Below are positions 1 through 8,963 of a stretch of DNA of 64,000 nt, piece by piece. Position 1 is the stretch's first letter, and every line of letters starts with the position of its first letter. The position numbers and the translations under genes were made by a program. This DNA comes from Parvicella tangerina (lineage in GTDB: Bacteria > Bacteroidota > Bacteroidia > Flavobacteriales_D > Parvicellaceae), in NCBI RefSeq assembly GCF_907165195.1, contig NZ_OU015584.1, forward strand, positions 310,001-374,000. Direction: 5' to 3'. The notes beneath the pieces are model-generated. The model did not search any database, had not been told where the DNA came from, and was given only the letters and a program-made list of their open reading frames with translations.

Positions 1-3000
1 GTTGGAGGTACTAAAGCCGCAGGTTTGTTTGATTATTATGCAGCGATTTTCGATATTGATATCACAAACGGTAATGTCATTTCTGATCAAACATTTGCCT
101 ACACTAATATTGGTGGGTTCGGTGCTACTCCAGTGGAGGTTAGGTCTATATCTTCGGCACGAAATGCGAAGTTCATCTACCTAACGCATGAAGAAGTAGG
201 TGCGATTAACCAAAACCTAGCTACGTGTCCAAACATTGAGCCAACTTTTCAGGTAGACAATACGCATCATTTAGGATATAAATGCGAGAACTATCTGCCT
301 TCAACTCAAAATGGAGGAGGGTTAAAGGCTTTGATAGCAAACGATAATTATTTTTATACTCACTCGGGTGATGAAATTCATCAATGGGACTTAAATACTG
401 GAGCACAATTGAACACTGTTTCTCTTCCAGGAGGTGTTTCAACAACAGTTCCCATAGTGGGCGGTCAGGTTGTTGAATGCAGTGGTTTGGCTGTAGATGA
501 CTGCGGTAATGTATATGCAGGCTCAACCAACCAAGTGGTGAAGTTTGATGAAAACCTCAACCAATTGGCAACCAGTCCAACTTCTTTTGCTGTGTACGAT
601 GTTAGCGTTAACTCCAACGGTGAAGTGCTGGCTGTTGGTGCTCAGAGTGATAACTCAGCAACGAATAGAAATGGTAGAATTGAATCTTTGGCTTTAAGCG
701 CTTGTGCTCAGTATGCTGTGGTTTGTTGTGATGCAAGTTTTTGTGAACAGGATGATCTGTGCGAGTCAGATGCTCCTGTGACTTTAACTCCTGCAACAGC
801 AGGTGGGACGTGGAGTGGCCCTGGAGTTGATCCAGTTTCTGGAGTTTTTGATCCCTCAACTGCTGGTCCTGGAACACATACAATTACCTACACGCTCACT
901 TGTGGAAGTGAATCGCACGATATTGTTGTATCAAGTTGTGCATCATTAACCGCGTGCCTTGAATCAAATGGGGATGTGACAGTTACTAGTGGGTCTGGCC
1001 CTTATACTTGGTATGAATGGTCTGCTGGGGGTTCTACACCAATTACTAATCAAACCGAGTGTCAGAACTGTGGGTATACCTGGCAAGGTTTTCCTTTGAA
1101 CCAATGTTTAGATGGTATAGCTCCTGTTACGACCTGTAACTCCCCTGCTGGATATGTAATGTCTGGAACCGGAACAACATATACCCCTTCAGCTTATCCA
1201 ATATATGTTATCGATAACGTAGGAGATTCATTAATTATCAATGCGGCTGGAGATTTGTCTGCTTGTTCATCTACTTGTACCAATCCTACCCTTTCAGAAG
1301 TGGTGACAGATGTTACTTGTGCAGGAGGTACAGATGGTGCAATAGATGTTACGGTAACTGGTTCATCGACTTACGACTATTCCTGGACGAATTCAGCGAC
1401 TACAGAGGATATTTCAGGAGTAGGAGCGGGTACGTATACAATCACCGTAACGGATCAGACAGATCCTACCTGTTCAGCAACTGGAACTTACACCGTGAAC
1501 GATGGTACATCACCAACCGTAGTGGCTAATGCGACTGCAACAACGATTTGTAGTGGTGATCCAGTGACATTAACAGGTAGTGGAGCTAGCACGTACACCT
1601 GGGATAACAGTGTTACTGATGGAGTTGCTTTTAACCCAACTGCAACTACTACTTATACGGTAACGGGAACGGATGCATCAGGGTGTACAGCAACAGATCA
1701 GATCACTGTAACGGTGAATACCTGCTCATGTACCTTACCAACGCTTTCAGAAGTAGTGACAGATGTTACTTGTGCAGGAGGTACAGATGGTGCAATAGAT
1801 GTTACGGTAACTGGTTCATCGACTTACGACTATTCCTGGACGAATTCAGCGACTACAGAGGATATTTCAGGAGTAGGAGCGGGTACGTATACAATCACGG
1901 TAACGGATCAAACGGATCCCACCTGTGTGACAACTGGAACTTACACCGTGAACGATGGTACATCACCAACGGTAGTAGCTAATGCAACGGCAACAACGAT
2001 TTGTAGTGGTGATCCAGTGACATTAACAGGTAGTGGAGCTAGCACGTACACCTGGGATAACAGCGTTACCGATGGAGTTGCTTTTAACCCAACTGCAACT
2101 ACTACTTATACGGTAACAGGAACGGATGCATCAGGCTGTACGGCAACAGATCAGATCACTGTAACGGTGAATACCTGCTCATGTACCTTACCAACGCTTT
2201 CAGAAGTCGTGACAGATGTTACTTGTGCTGGAGGTACAGATGGTGCAATAGATGTTACGGTAACCGGTTCATCGACTTATGACTATTCCTGGACGAATTC
2301 AGCGACTACAGAGGATATTTCAGGAGTAGGAGCGGGTACGTATACAATCACGGTAACGGATCAAACGGATCCCACCTGTGTGACGACTGGAACTTACACC
2401 GTGAACGATGGTACATCACCAACTGTAGTAGCTAATGCAACAGCCACAACAATTTGTAATGGTGATCAAGTTGCTTTGTCTGGAAGTGGTTCGGCATTGA
2501 CGTATACATGGGATAATGGAGTTGCTAATAGTGTTCCATTTACTCCCGCATCAACTACGACTTATACAGTAACGGGAGAAGATGCTCTTGGTTGTACGGC
2601 AACGGATCAGATTACGATAACGGTGAATACATGTACAGGTCCTACGGCATTGTTCAACCCTTCATCAACTTCCATTTGTGTGGGGGATTGTATTGATCTT
2701 ACGAACAATAGTATCAATGTTCCTGCAGGGGCTCAGGTTGGTTGGAATCTACCAGGAGCTACACCTTCAACGAGTACACAATATAGTCCTACAAATGTAT
2801 GCTATAACATAGCTGGATCATATTGGGTGACACTGGTTATTACAGATGCGAGTTTTAACGTCCTTGATTCAACAGGAACGGCCATTACAGTTTCAACATG
2901 TACGCCTCCAGTTGCTGATTTTACGATGTCAGCTGGGCCTTATTGTGCTGGAGACTGCATAACTTTTACAAGTTCGAGTTCGTATACCTCTCCAGCAACC

Positions 3001-3915
3001 TTTGCTTGGAACTTTGGAAATGGACAAACGAATGTCAATGAAAACCCAGGTTCAGCAGTGTGCTATAACTCACCGGGAACCTATGACGTATCACTTGTAG
3101 TTACCGATGCTAATGGTACAGATACACTGACCCAAACAGTGACCATTGCTGACTGTACCCCACCTATAGCTGGCTTCACAGTTGACAACAATACGCTTTG
3201 CGCAGGTGAGTGCGTGAATATTACAAATACTTCAGTGAATGGTACATCGTATGCATGGACATTTAACGGGGGAACTCCTAGTACATCAAGTTCAGCTGAT
3301 CCTGGAACAGTCTGTTTCTTTGGAGAAGGGACCTATGATATTTCCTTGGTGGTTACCAATGCTTATGGAACGGATTCTACAGGATCTACGATAACAGTAA
3401 ATCCTTTGCCGTCTGTTGAAACTATTGCAGATACTTCGATTGTTTCGAGTGTTGAACTTGAACTTGAAGCTTATGGAGATGCTGATTTGGACTATATATG
3501 GACGCCTTCCACCTGGCTTGATTGTCCAGATTGTCAGGTAACGACTGCAACACCTCAGGATACAATTTTCTATATGGTTACAGTAACCAATGATTATGGG
3601 TGTATTGATACTGCAGGAGTACTGATTAGCGTTGAGTTTATTGAAGCAATTGGAGTTCCAAGTGCATTCTCTCCAAATGATGATGGTGTGAATGATGTCT
3701 TATATGTTCAGGGAAGTGGTATCAATGAGATGACTTTCCGCGTATATAACAGATACGGTCAAATGGTTTTTGAGTCATTAGACCAATCCTACGGTTGGGA
3801 TGGAACTTTCCAAGGAAAAATGGAGGATCCAGGAGTCTTTGTTTATTACGTAATCTATACGAATAGTGCTGGAGAAGAAATGATATTGGAGGGTGATGTA
3901 ACCTTAGTCAAATAA
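1..3915 (+). CDS. Giant secreted T9SS type B (CHU_C) protein with PKD-like and tandem repeats, 5' partial
   Basis: The frame is open from base 1, so the N-terminus lies outside the window; 1304 residues are visible. The first 240 or so look like a beta-propeller-type domain. Residues about 430-880 hold three tandem copies of a 151-residue Cys-containing Ig-like module (see the repeat entry). Three PKD-like domains follow (about 890-1135; core signatures such as FAWNFGNGQT and YAWTFNGGTP, ending in YDVSLVVTDANG). The last 90 residues form the gliding-motility-associated C-terminal domain (AFSPNDDGVNDVLYV, then VYNRYGQMVF and GWDGTFQGK), the family's signal for type IX export and surface attachment. 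The next gene, 2 bp on, is a PorP/SprF-family protein, the usual dedicated partner of such substrates. It is probably a cell-surface adhesin or SprB-like protein; the ligand is unknown. Confidence 0.9.
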   Translation, partial: VGGTKAAGLFDYYAAIFDIDITNGNVISDQTFAYTNIGGFGATPVEVRSISSARNAKFIYLTHEEVGAINQNLATCPNIEPTFQVDNTHHLGYKCENYLPSTQNGGGLKALIANDNYFYTHSGDEIHQWDLNTGAQLNTVSLPGGVSTTVPIVGGQVVECSGLAVDDCGNVYAGSTNQVVKFDENLNQLATSPTSFAVYDVSVNSNGEVLAVGAQSDNSATNRNGRIESLALSACAQYAVVCCDASFCEQDDLCESDAPVTLTPATAGGTWSGPGVDPVSGVFDPSTAGPGTHTITYTLTCGSESHDIVVSSCASLTACLESNGDVTVTSGSGPYTWYEWSAGGSTPITNQTECQNCGYTWQGFPLNQCLDGIAPVTTCNSPAGYVMSGTGTTYTPSAYPIYVIDNVGDSLIINAAGDLSACSSTCTNPTLSEVVTDVTCAGGTDGAIDVTVTGSSTYDYSWTNSATTEDISGVGAGTYTITVTDQTDPTCSATGTYTVNDGTSPTVVANATATTICSGDPVTLTGSGASTYTWDNSVTDGVAFNPTATTTYTVTGTDASGCTATDQITVTVNTCSCTLPTLSEVVTDVTCAGGTDGAIDVTVTGSSTYDYSWTNSATTEDISGVGAGTYTITVTDQTDPTCVTTGTYTVNDGTSPTVVANATATTICSGDPVTLTGSGASTYTWDNSVTDGVAFNPTATTTYTVTGTDASGCTATDQITVTVNTCSCTLPTLSEVVTDVTCAGGTDGAIDVTVTGSSTYDYSWTNSATTEDISGVGAGTYTITVTDQTDPTCVTTGTYTVNDGTSPTVVANATATTICNGDQVALSGSGSALTYTWDNGVANSVPFTPASTTTYTVTGEDALGCTATDQITITVNTCTGPTALFNPSSTSICVGDCIDLTNNSINVPAGAQVGWNLPGATPSTSTQYSPTNVCYNIAGSYWVTLVITDASFNVLDSTGTAITVSTCTPPVADFTMSAGPYCAGDCITFTSSSSYTSPATFAWNFGNGQTNVNENPGSAVCYNSPGTYDVSLVVTDANGTDTLTQTVTIADCTPPIAGFTVDNNTLCAGECVNITNTSVNGTSYAWTFNGGTPSTSSSADPGTVCFFGEGTYDISLVVTNAYGTDSTGSTITVNPLPSVETIADTSIVSSVELELEAYGDADLDYIWTPSTWLDCPDCQVTTATPQDTIFYMVTVTNDYGCIDTAGVLISVEFIEAIGVPSAFSPNDDGVNDVLYVQGSGINEMTFRVYNRYGQMVFESLDQSYGWDGTFQGKMEDPGVFVYYVIYTNSAGEEMILEGDVTLVK
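1285..2637 (+). repeat. Three direct 453-bp in-frame tandem repeats
   Basis: Copies begin near 1285, 1738 and 2191; the shared start CTTTCAGAAGT recurs at 1291, 1744 and 2197, exactly 453 bp (151 codons) apart. Copies 1 and 2 differ at only scattered bases over the full unit. Copy 3 matches closely in its first half and diverges after about 2450. Each unit encodes one Ig-like module beginning LSEVVTDVTCAGGTDGAIDV and ending TDQITVTVNTC. Near-identity at synonymous positions indicates recent duplication or gene conversion. Confidence 0.95.
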
Positions 3916-3917
3916 TT

Positions 3918-4943
3918 ATGAAGAAATTTTTATTCCTTACCCTAATTTGCTTTTGCTGCTCAATTGATTCTTGGGCGCAAACAGATAGACATTATACGAT
4001 GTTTTATGGTAATGCATTAAGTGCTAACCCTGGTGCCGCAGGGATGCTTAATGGTGATGCGCGGTTCTTTGGCTCTTACAGAAGTCAGTGGGCAAGTGTT
4101 ACCAATAACCCTTATAAAACCATGAATTTTGCCATTGATGGAAGAATTTTGAAAGAGAAGATCAAAACTGGGAGACTGGGGATTGGCTTGTCTTTCTATA
4201 ATGATAAAGCGGGGGTTGGAAACATGTCAAGCTTGAATGCAGGTTTTGCGGCAAGTTATGGGCTAGAGGTTTTTGAAGATATACATCTATCGGTTGGAGC
4301 GCAAGGAGCTTATGGTCAATACTCCATTAATACGGCTAATTTCACCTGGGGAACACAATGGACTGGTCAGGATTATGACCAAAACCTATATAGTTTTGAA
4401 CCTGGTTACTCAGATGTGAATGCATTTTTTGATCTTTCCGCAGGTGTCTATTTATATGGACAACTGGGTGATCATATCGATCTTAAGGGAGGTTTTTCTG
4501 TACTTCACATTACTGCACAAGATGTGTCATTGGCTGGGGTAGAGGACAGACTTTATAGAAACTATACGTTTAGCCTATTTCCTGAAATCAGAATACCTTA
4601 TCAAAGAATTGGTTTTGTACCAGGTATCATGACCTTTTTCCAGGGGCCAAATAAAGAATTTATGGTTGGAACAGATGTTAAATACTACATTAAGGAAAGT
4701 TCTCATTACACAGGTTATTACGAAGAGGTCTCAGCATCTCTGGGTTCTTTCTGGAGAGCGGGGGATGCGATTGTAGTGACGGCAGGATTTAACTATGCTG
4801 GAATTTCGGCTGGTGTTGCTTATGATTTTAACTACAGTAAGCTGAATCTAGCATCTAATTGGATGGGGGCCTATGAGTTCTATTTGAAGTATAGGCTTGG
4901 CTTTAATTATAGATGGACCGTAGGAGGTAAAGGAAGGTTTTAG
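3918..4943 (+). CDS. PorP/SprF family type IX secretion outer-membrane protein
   Basis: 341 aa with a signal peptide (cleavage after about SWAQ, residue 21), then the family pattern: an N-terminal block TDRHYTMFYGNALSANPGAA, repeated glycine/aromatic beta-strands and a C-terminal strand ending in Phe. PorP/SprF proteins are outer-membrane barrels; SprF is needed for surface delivery of SprB in gliding Flavobacteria, and paralogs usually sit beside a CHU_C-domain substrate. That arrangement occurs here: it starts 2 bp after the giant secreted protein and is surely co-transcribed. Inferred role: partner for export or anchoring of that protein. The paralog number within the organism cannot be judged from this window. 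Confidence 0.9.
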   Translation: MKKFLFLTLICFCCSIDSWAQTDRHYTMFYGNALSANPGAAGMLNGDARFFGSYRSQWASVTNNPYKTMNFAIDGRILKEKIKTGRLGIGLSFYNDKAGVGNMSSLNAGFAASYGLEVFEDIHLSVGAQGAYGQYSINTANFTWGTQWTGQDYDQNLYSFEPGYSDVNAFFDLSAGVYLYGQLGDHIDLKGGFSVLHITAQDVSLAGVEDRLYRNYTFSLFPEIRIPYQRIGFVPGIMTFFQGPNKEFMVGTDVKYYIKESSHYTGYYEEVSASLGSFWRAGDAIVVTAGFNYAGISAGVAYDFNYSKLNLASNWMGAYEFYLKYRLGFNYRWTVGGKGRF

Positions 4944-7088
4944 TTAAAACTTAAAAACTAGCAAAGCCCTGACTTCTGATTTTCGGTTAGAGAGAATTTC
5001 ATTATTGCCAGAGCTAATACTCTCAACATTGTTGTAGAACCATTGGCTAAAACGCAACCAAATGTCAATCCCCCGAGTAATTTTATAGCGGGTTGTCAGA
5101 TACATTCTGGTTCCACGGTTGTAATAGGCTGGAATGCTGAAGTAGTAAAGCACATCATTTTCGTAGGCATACAACCTTGAATTATAGCTGTCCGTATCAA
5201 ACAATGCATATCTAAAGCTAAACGAGAAGGGGCTTGACATTGGTTTAACGTTAATGTCCTGAAAAATTAAAAAGCCCTCTTCTTTTTGCCCTCCACCTCT
5301 TTCATAGGTTATGTACTCCACTCTGCTCTGCAAGCGAACAGCTTTTGATACTTTGTATATAATGTTAAATCGGTAATAATTCTGGTTAATGGTGGTGACG
5401 CTCGGAATATCACTGACTTCAAGATCTGTATTGTATGGCTTTAAACGAGAACGAAATCGGGCATACATATCAAGGCTTCTTGATGGCTTATACCTGACCT
5501 GAAGAACACCATCGTAACCAGAAGAGTTAGGTCCATCAATCTGATATTTTAGCCAGGGATATTTGTACTGATCCATATAGGCAGATAGTGTCCAGCTCTT
5601 ATTAATCTTTCCATCGATTCCTAAGTAGATACCAGACTCATTAGCTGGTGTGCTTGTTTCAGCAAAGGCCGTTGTTTTTAAGTTCTGAAAATCTTTGCTG
5701 TAGTTTCGATAAATCGCAGAAAAGATAAAATTAGGACTTAACGAAGCCATGACGCCTGAAAGTACCCCTGTACCTCCGTTTTGACTTCGAGCAACCTCTC
5801 CAAAAAAGTTGAAATTTTTGAAGACCCAATTATAATCAACACCAAGCAGCGTACTTGTGTTGCTATTGAATTGAAATTGACTGTAGGGTTGTAAGCTTCT
5901 TTCGAGATCACCTCCATAAATGGTGTGTACACCGGTTACTCCCAGTGTAAGCTTTCTGGATTTGTATGCAAAATGACCTCCGCCTATGGTCTCCTGAATG
6001 GCATCTTTATCCTCAAGTTCACTGAGAGTTGCATGAAAACCTGATGCCTGAAAAGATGTAACGGTAATATTGTCCAGATTAGGGTCTAGCGTATCACTGA
6101 CAGCATGAATATTCGCATCGATCTTTTTTCTTGAGCCAAACGCAGTGAACTCAAAATGATCTCCGATTCCCAGAGTAGTACCTACACCCCTTAAGAAAAG
6201 GTTTTCATCTGCAGAGGTATATGGACGAAGACCTCTGGGATTTTTCTTTGAAGTTAAAATGTTCACCGACTTTCCAAAAGCCAACCCAGACCAGAAGGTG
6301 AGTCCTTGACCAAACTGCGCCTGAAAATCACCAATGGCAAGCGCTTTTATTTTCCCCACATCTTTGATATAGAAATGAGCAGAATAAAAGTCGAAACCTT
6401 TTGGTGATTTAATACCAAATAACTGTTCGGCCCGCTTATTTCCAAAGAAAGCCTCTCCCTGATCTTTATCCATGGTGAATCCTATGCTCAAATTCGTAAG
6501 GTACTTAAAGCGATACCTCAAATAGAGTTTTCCTGGATCACCCAAATAATGACTATTAGGACTTGCTAGCCAGTTGCTGTCCGAGATATCAGCAAACCCT
6601 TGTTGTTCTTCAAGTGTTTGAGAGTAGCGAATGAATAGCTCATTCGAAGCATTTTTAAACAACTCCTTAACACTTGTATGGGGAGAGTAGAACTCTGCCG
6701 TAACTTCAACAAAAGGCATAATATTCCTGATCGTTACAAGGTCATAACCCGGTACCGCCTGAAGTTCATAAATAGAGATCAATTTACCATTTTTCTCAAT
6801 GTGATTCAGTAAACTCTCAACTTGGTTTTCTGAAAGTAAACCGAGTTGTAGGAGGTCATCTTTAATTCCTTTATTATTAAGGTTAATCGGCTTTTCGTAA
6901 TAGATGGAAAGAATATCAAACAAGGTTTGAAAATCGACACTTTCATCTTCCAGCGTTTCGGATAGCAACTCTATACTTTGCTCAATAACCAGATTCTTCT
7001 GTGCCTCATACTCCAATTTTTTTTGAGATTGGGAGTAGACACTTGAAACATACATCAACAGAAGTACTATGGATATGAGTACTCTCAT
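4944..7088 (-). CDS. Secreted helix-hairpin-helix domain protein with C-terminal outer-membrane barrel
   Basis: 714 aa. A signal peptide (MRVLISIVLLLMYVSSVYSQ) is followed by a helical stretch and, at about residues 60-125, two ComEA-like helix-hairpin-helix motifs (INLNNKGIKDDLLQLGLLS, then ISIYELQAVPGYDLVTIRNI). The remaining 580 or so residues are rich in alternating aromatic/polar strands and end in VFKF, as expected of an outer-membrane beta-barrel. From memory, proteins of this build are widespread in Bacteroidota and annotated only as helix-hairpin-helix domain proteins; no function is established to my knowledge. It overlaps the upstream PorV-like gene by 4 bp (ATGA), so the two are translationally coupled. 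HhH motifs usually bind DNA, which would be odd outside the cytoplasm; here they may be a periplasmic plug or protein-binding module. Confidence 0.75.
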   Translation of the reverse strand: MRVLISIVLLLMYVSSVYSQSQKKLEYEAQKNLVIEQSIELLSETLEDESVDFQTLFDILSIYYEKPINLNNKGIKDDLLQLGLLSENQVESLLNHIEKNGKLISIYELQAVPGYDLVTIRNIMPFVEVTAEFYSPHTSVKELFKNASNELFIRYSQTLEEQQGFADISDSNWLASPNSHYLGDPGKLYLRYRFKYLTNLSIGFTMDKDQGEAFFGNKRAEQLFGIKSPKGFDFYSAHFYIKDVGKIKALAIGDFQAQFGQGLTFWSGLAFGKSVNILTSKKNPRGLRPYTSADENLFLRGVGTTLGIGDHFEFTAFGSRKKIDANIHAVSDTLDPNLDNITVTSFQASGFHATLSELEDKDAIQETIGGGHFAYKSRKLTLGVTGVHTIYGGDLERSLQPYSQFQFNSNTSTLLGVDYNWVFKNFNFFGEVARSQNGGTGVLSGVMASLSPNFIFSAIYRNYSKDFQNLKTTAFAETSTPANESGIYLGIDGKINKSWTLSAYMDQYKYPWLKYQIDGPNSSGYDGVLQVRYKPSRSLDMYARFRSRLKPYNTDLEVSDIPSVTTINQNYYRFNIIYKVSKAVRLQSRVEYITYERGGGQKEEGFLIFQDINVKPMSSPFSFSFRYALFDTDSYNSRLYAYENDVLYYFSIPAYYNRGTRMYLTTRYKITRGIDIWLRFSQWFYNNVESISSGNNEILSNRKSEVRALLVFKF

Positions 7089-7909
7089 TTAGTCTTTTTA
7101 CCCTTTAAGTGATATTGAAAACTTAGTTCATGCCAAAACCCCAATGTATTATGGTAGGAAGCTGCAATGTCAACTTTCATTTGATTCATCTTTAATCCAA
7201 CTCCAAAAGAAGCTAAACTGGGCGATGTACCCACACCAGCTCTGAGAAATAACATGTCATTTGGATTATATTCAATCCCAGCCTTAAAAGTAGGTGAATG
7301 TAAAAGGTCTTTCTGAGCTTCTAAAACAGTAAGGACCTTGTCAGAAAATGCATAGCTCAACCCCAAACGGATGATGGTGGGTATGCGCTCGTCATTATAT
7401 TCATTAAGTTTACTTCGAGTTGGGTTGAATAAGTGAGCGGCCAGCATAAAGTTATCCGTAAGATAGGCTTGCATACCTAACTCTGCTGTCATTGCTGAGT
7501 GGCTTCCATATTCGTATGCGATTCTGGTATTATGATAGTTAATAGCGATACCACCAGAAATGAATTCGCTAAACTTCAGTGCGTAAGAAATACCCGCTTT
7601 GCTTTCTCCATATAAATTCGATCCAAAGTTGGTGAAAGAAGCACCAATCGTGCCTGTTTTTAATGGATGTGCATAGGCAAACCCCATGTAGTTGAATTCT
7701 TTAAGTAGATTTCTGTTTTGAATAAAAATTCCAGCTGACGGGGTTTTTAACCAACCTAATCCAGCTTGATTGTGATGTGTGCTCCATACGTCAAATAAAG
7801 AAACAGAAGCATGCCCCATTCCTGCTGATCTTCCACCATAATGACTGTTGTCTTGACCAGACCATGCAACCAAAGGGAGTAGCAGAATAAAGAATAAAAA
7901 CCTTTTCAT
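7085..7909 (-). CDS. PorV/PorQ-like outer-membrane beta-barrel protein
   Basis: 274 aa from the ATG at 7909. This start is chosen because it gives a clean signal peptide (MKRFLFFILLLPLVAWSG), whereas the longer frame to 7942 adds an unlikely polar leader. After cleavage comes YGGRSAGMGHASVSLFDVWS and then NQAGLGWL, the pattern of PorV/PorQ/UPF0164 barrels (compare AGMGGAxVAxxxDxxAxxxNPAGL). The body is short amphipathic strands and the end is FQYHLKGKKTK. Such proteins are FadL-like 14-strand barrels; PorV and PorQ belong to the type IX apparatus. Whether this is one of those or a generic relative cannot be decided here. It is the first gene of a two-gene operon with the helix-hairpin-helix barrel. 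Confidence 0.7.
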   Translation of the reverse strand: MKRFLFFILLLPLVAWSGQDNSHYGGRSAGMGHASVSLFDVWSTHHNQAGLGWLKTPSAGIFIQNRNLLKEFNYMGFAYAHPLKTGTIGASFTNFGSNLYGESKAGISYALKFSEFISGGIAINYHNTRIAYEYGSHSAMTAELGMQAYLTDNFMLAAHLFNPTRSKLNEYNDERIPTIIRLGLSYAFSDKVLTVLEAQKDLLHSPTFKAGIEYNPNDMLFLRAGVGTSPSLASFGVGLKMNQMKVDIAASYHNTLGFWHELSFQYHLKGKKTK

Positions 7910-7951
7910 AGGTGTAGTTTCAGTTTCGACTAATATAATCAAAAAGTCACA

Positions 7952-7959
7952 TATCTTTG
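7952..7959 (+). promoter_or_regulatory. TAnnTTTG -7 box close to start codon
   Basis: TATCTTTG matches the Bacteroidota -7 consensus and lies 6 nt before the ATG at 7966. No convincing TTG -33 element is seen. Confidence 0.4.
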
Positions 7960-7965
7960 AGATGG

Positions 7966-8637
7966 ATGGTATTTAAACGGTTCATAGCACATTATGATTT
8001 AGTTAAATGGGTGAGAGGAGATCGCAATGCATTTAACGAAAAGTATAGAACTCCTTCCTACAAAATGAGCTCGACACTAATTTGGTTTCTTTTAATCCCA
8101 GTTCAATTGCTTGATTTGCTGAAGGCTTATGATTTGTTTGACGAGGTAAGGAGGGTATTTATTAAAACTCGAGAATTAACCAGCTATGAGAAAAGAGAAA
8201 TCCGGAAAGTTTTTGGTGATTGCTATTGTTGGGACAGGGTTCATGTGAGGGAAAACTCTCAAATGGCTAAAGTTGGAGCCCGAGTAGCTAAAAAGAAGCA
8301 CCTGGGTTTTGTCCTTTTTAGAACAATCAACTTTTCGAGAAGGCTTGATCATTCGCACTCTTCCACTGATATTTCCTGGCTGATCCATGAAGTAGTACAT
8401 GTGCTTCAATATGAGGAGCTAGGGGCGCAATATATTATTGAAGCGCTGCGCGCTCAGCGAAATGGCGGTTATGGTTATGGAAAAGAACAAGGGTTGGAAA
8501 AAGCCAACTGTTTAGCCTCTTTCAATCTTGAGCAGCAGGCTGAAATTGCCAGAGATTATTATCAACTGTTGGAGCAAAAAAAGGATGTCTCGATGTATGA
8601 AAAGTATGTTGAAGAAATTAGAAATGGAGGATTTTAA
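7966..8637 (+). CDS. Putative zinc-metallopeptidase-like protein (HEVVH motif)
   Basis: 223 aa from the ATG at 7966; a TTG at 7957 in the same frame would overlap the -7 box and is less likely. No signal peptide is obvious; residues 35-55 are hydrophobic (TLIWFLLIPVQLLDLLKAYD). The recognisable core is WLIHEVVHVLQYEELGAQYI, an HExxH zinc-site pattern within a longer HxVxHVxQ block that resembles the metal site of DUF4157/Vgr-related proteins. It is followed by a Gly/Tyr-rich GGYGYG and an acidic helix with FNLEQQAEIARDYY, which could supply a third ligand. The substrate is unknown. It is transcribed divergently from the PorV-like gene and convergently with the next small gene. Confidence 0.55.
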   Translation: MVFKRFIAHYDLVKWVRGDRNAFNEKYRTPSYKMSSTLIWFLLIPVQLLDLLKAYDLFDEVRRVFIKTRELTSYEKREIRKVFGDCYCWDRVHVRENSQMAKVGARVAKKKHLGFVLFRTINFSRRLDHSHSSTDISWLIHEVVHVLQYEELGAQYIIEALRAQRNGGYGYGKEQGLEKANCLASFNLEQQAEIARDYYQLLEQKKDVSMYEKYVEEIRNGGF

Positions 8638-8640
8638 TCT

Positions 8641-8955
8641 TCACAATTGGTTAAGGTCATCATCTAAAATATCACCATCTTCAACTTCGTTTTCTTTTCG
8701 TTTGATCTGAAGTTTTAGAAGTAGATAAACGATGAGAATCCCAATTCCACCAGAGACTAACCCTAACAGGGTAAGAGAAAGTCTATCGTTAAGCATTTCA
8801 GGCGCAAATAAGCCAATTAGCAACCCTACAACAAAGGCTCCACCTAAGTACCCGACAACGGCTAATAATGCCCAAACCCAAGCGGTCAGACCATTGTTCT
8901 GAGCAAGTTTGAAAAAACCAACTGCAGCACCGATTACTAATCCAATTTCCAGCAT
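8641..8955 (-). CDS. Small integral membrane protein, unknown function
   Basis: 104 aa with about three hydrophobic segments: residues 3-17 (IGLVIGAAVGFF), 24-48 (AWVWALLAVVGYLGGAFVVG) and 58-80 (LTLLGLVSGGIGILIVYLLL), then a charged cytosolic tail rich in Lys and Glu/Asp. There is no enzymatic motif. It lies 8 bp downstream of urocanate hydratase on the same strand, so it is probably read from the same message, though no functional link is evident. The alternating small and hydrophobic residues with acidic tail look real rather than spurious, but I do not recognise the family. Confidence 0.6.
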   Translation of the reverse strand: MLEIGLVIGAAVGFFKLAQNNGLTAWVWALLAVVGYLGGAFVVGLLIGLFAPEMLNDRLSLTLLGLVSGGIGILIVYLLLKLQIKRKENEVEDGDILDDDLNQL

Positions 8956-8963
8956 AAACCTTT

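Noticed and set aside
1263-1982. Short plus-strand reading frames in the repeats
   Set aside because: They are out-of-frame shadows repeated with the 453-bp unit of the large gene.
1285-2637. CRISPR-like array
   Set aside because: The repeats are 453 bp, adjacent without spacers, in frame and protein-coding.
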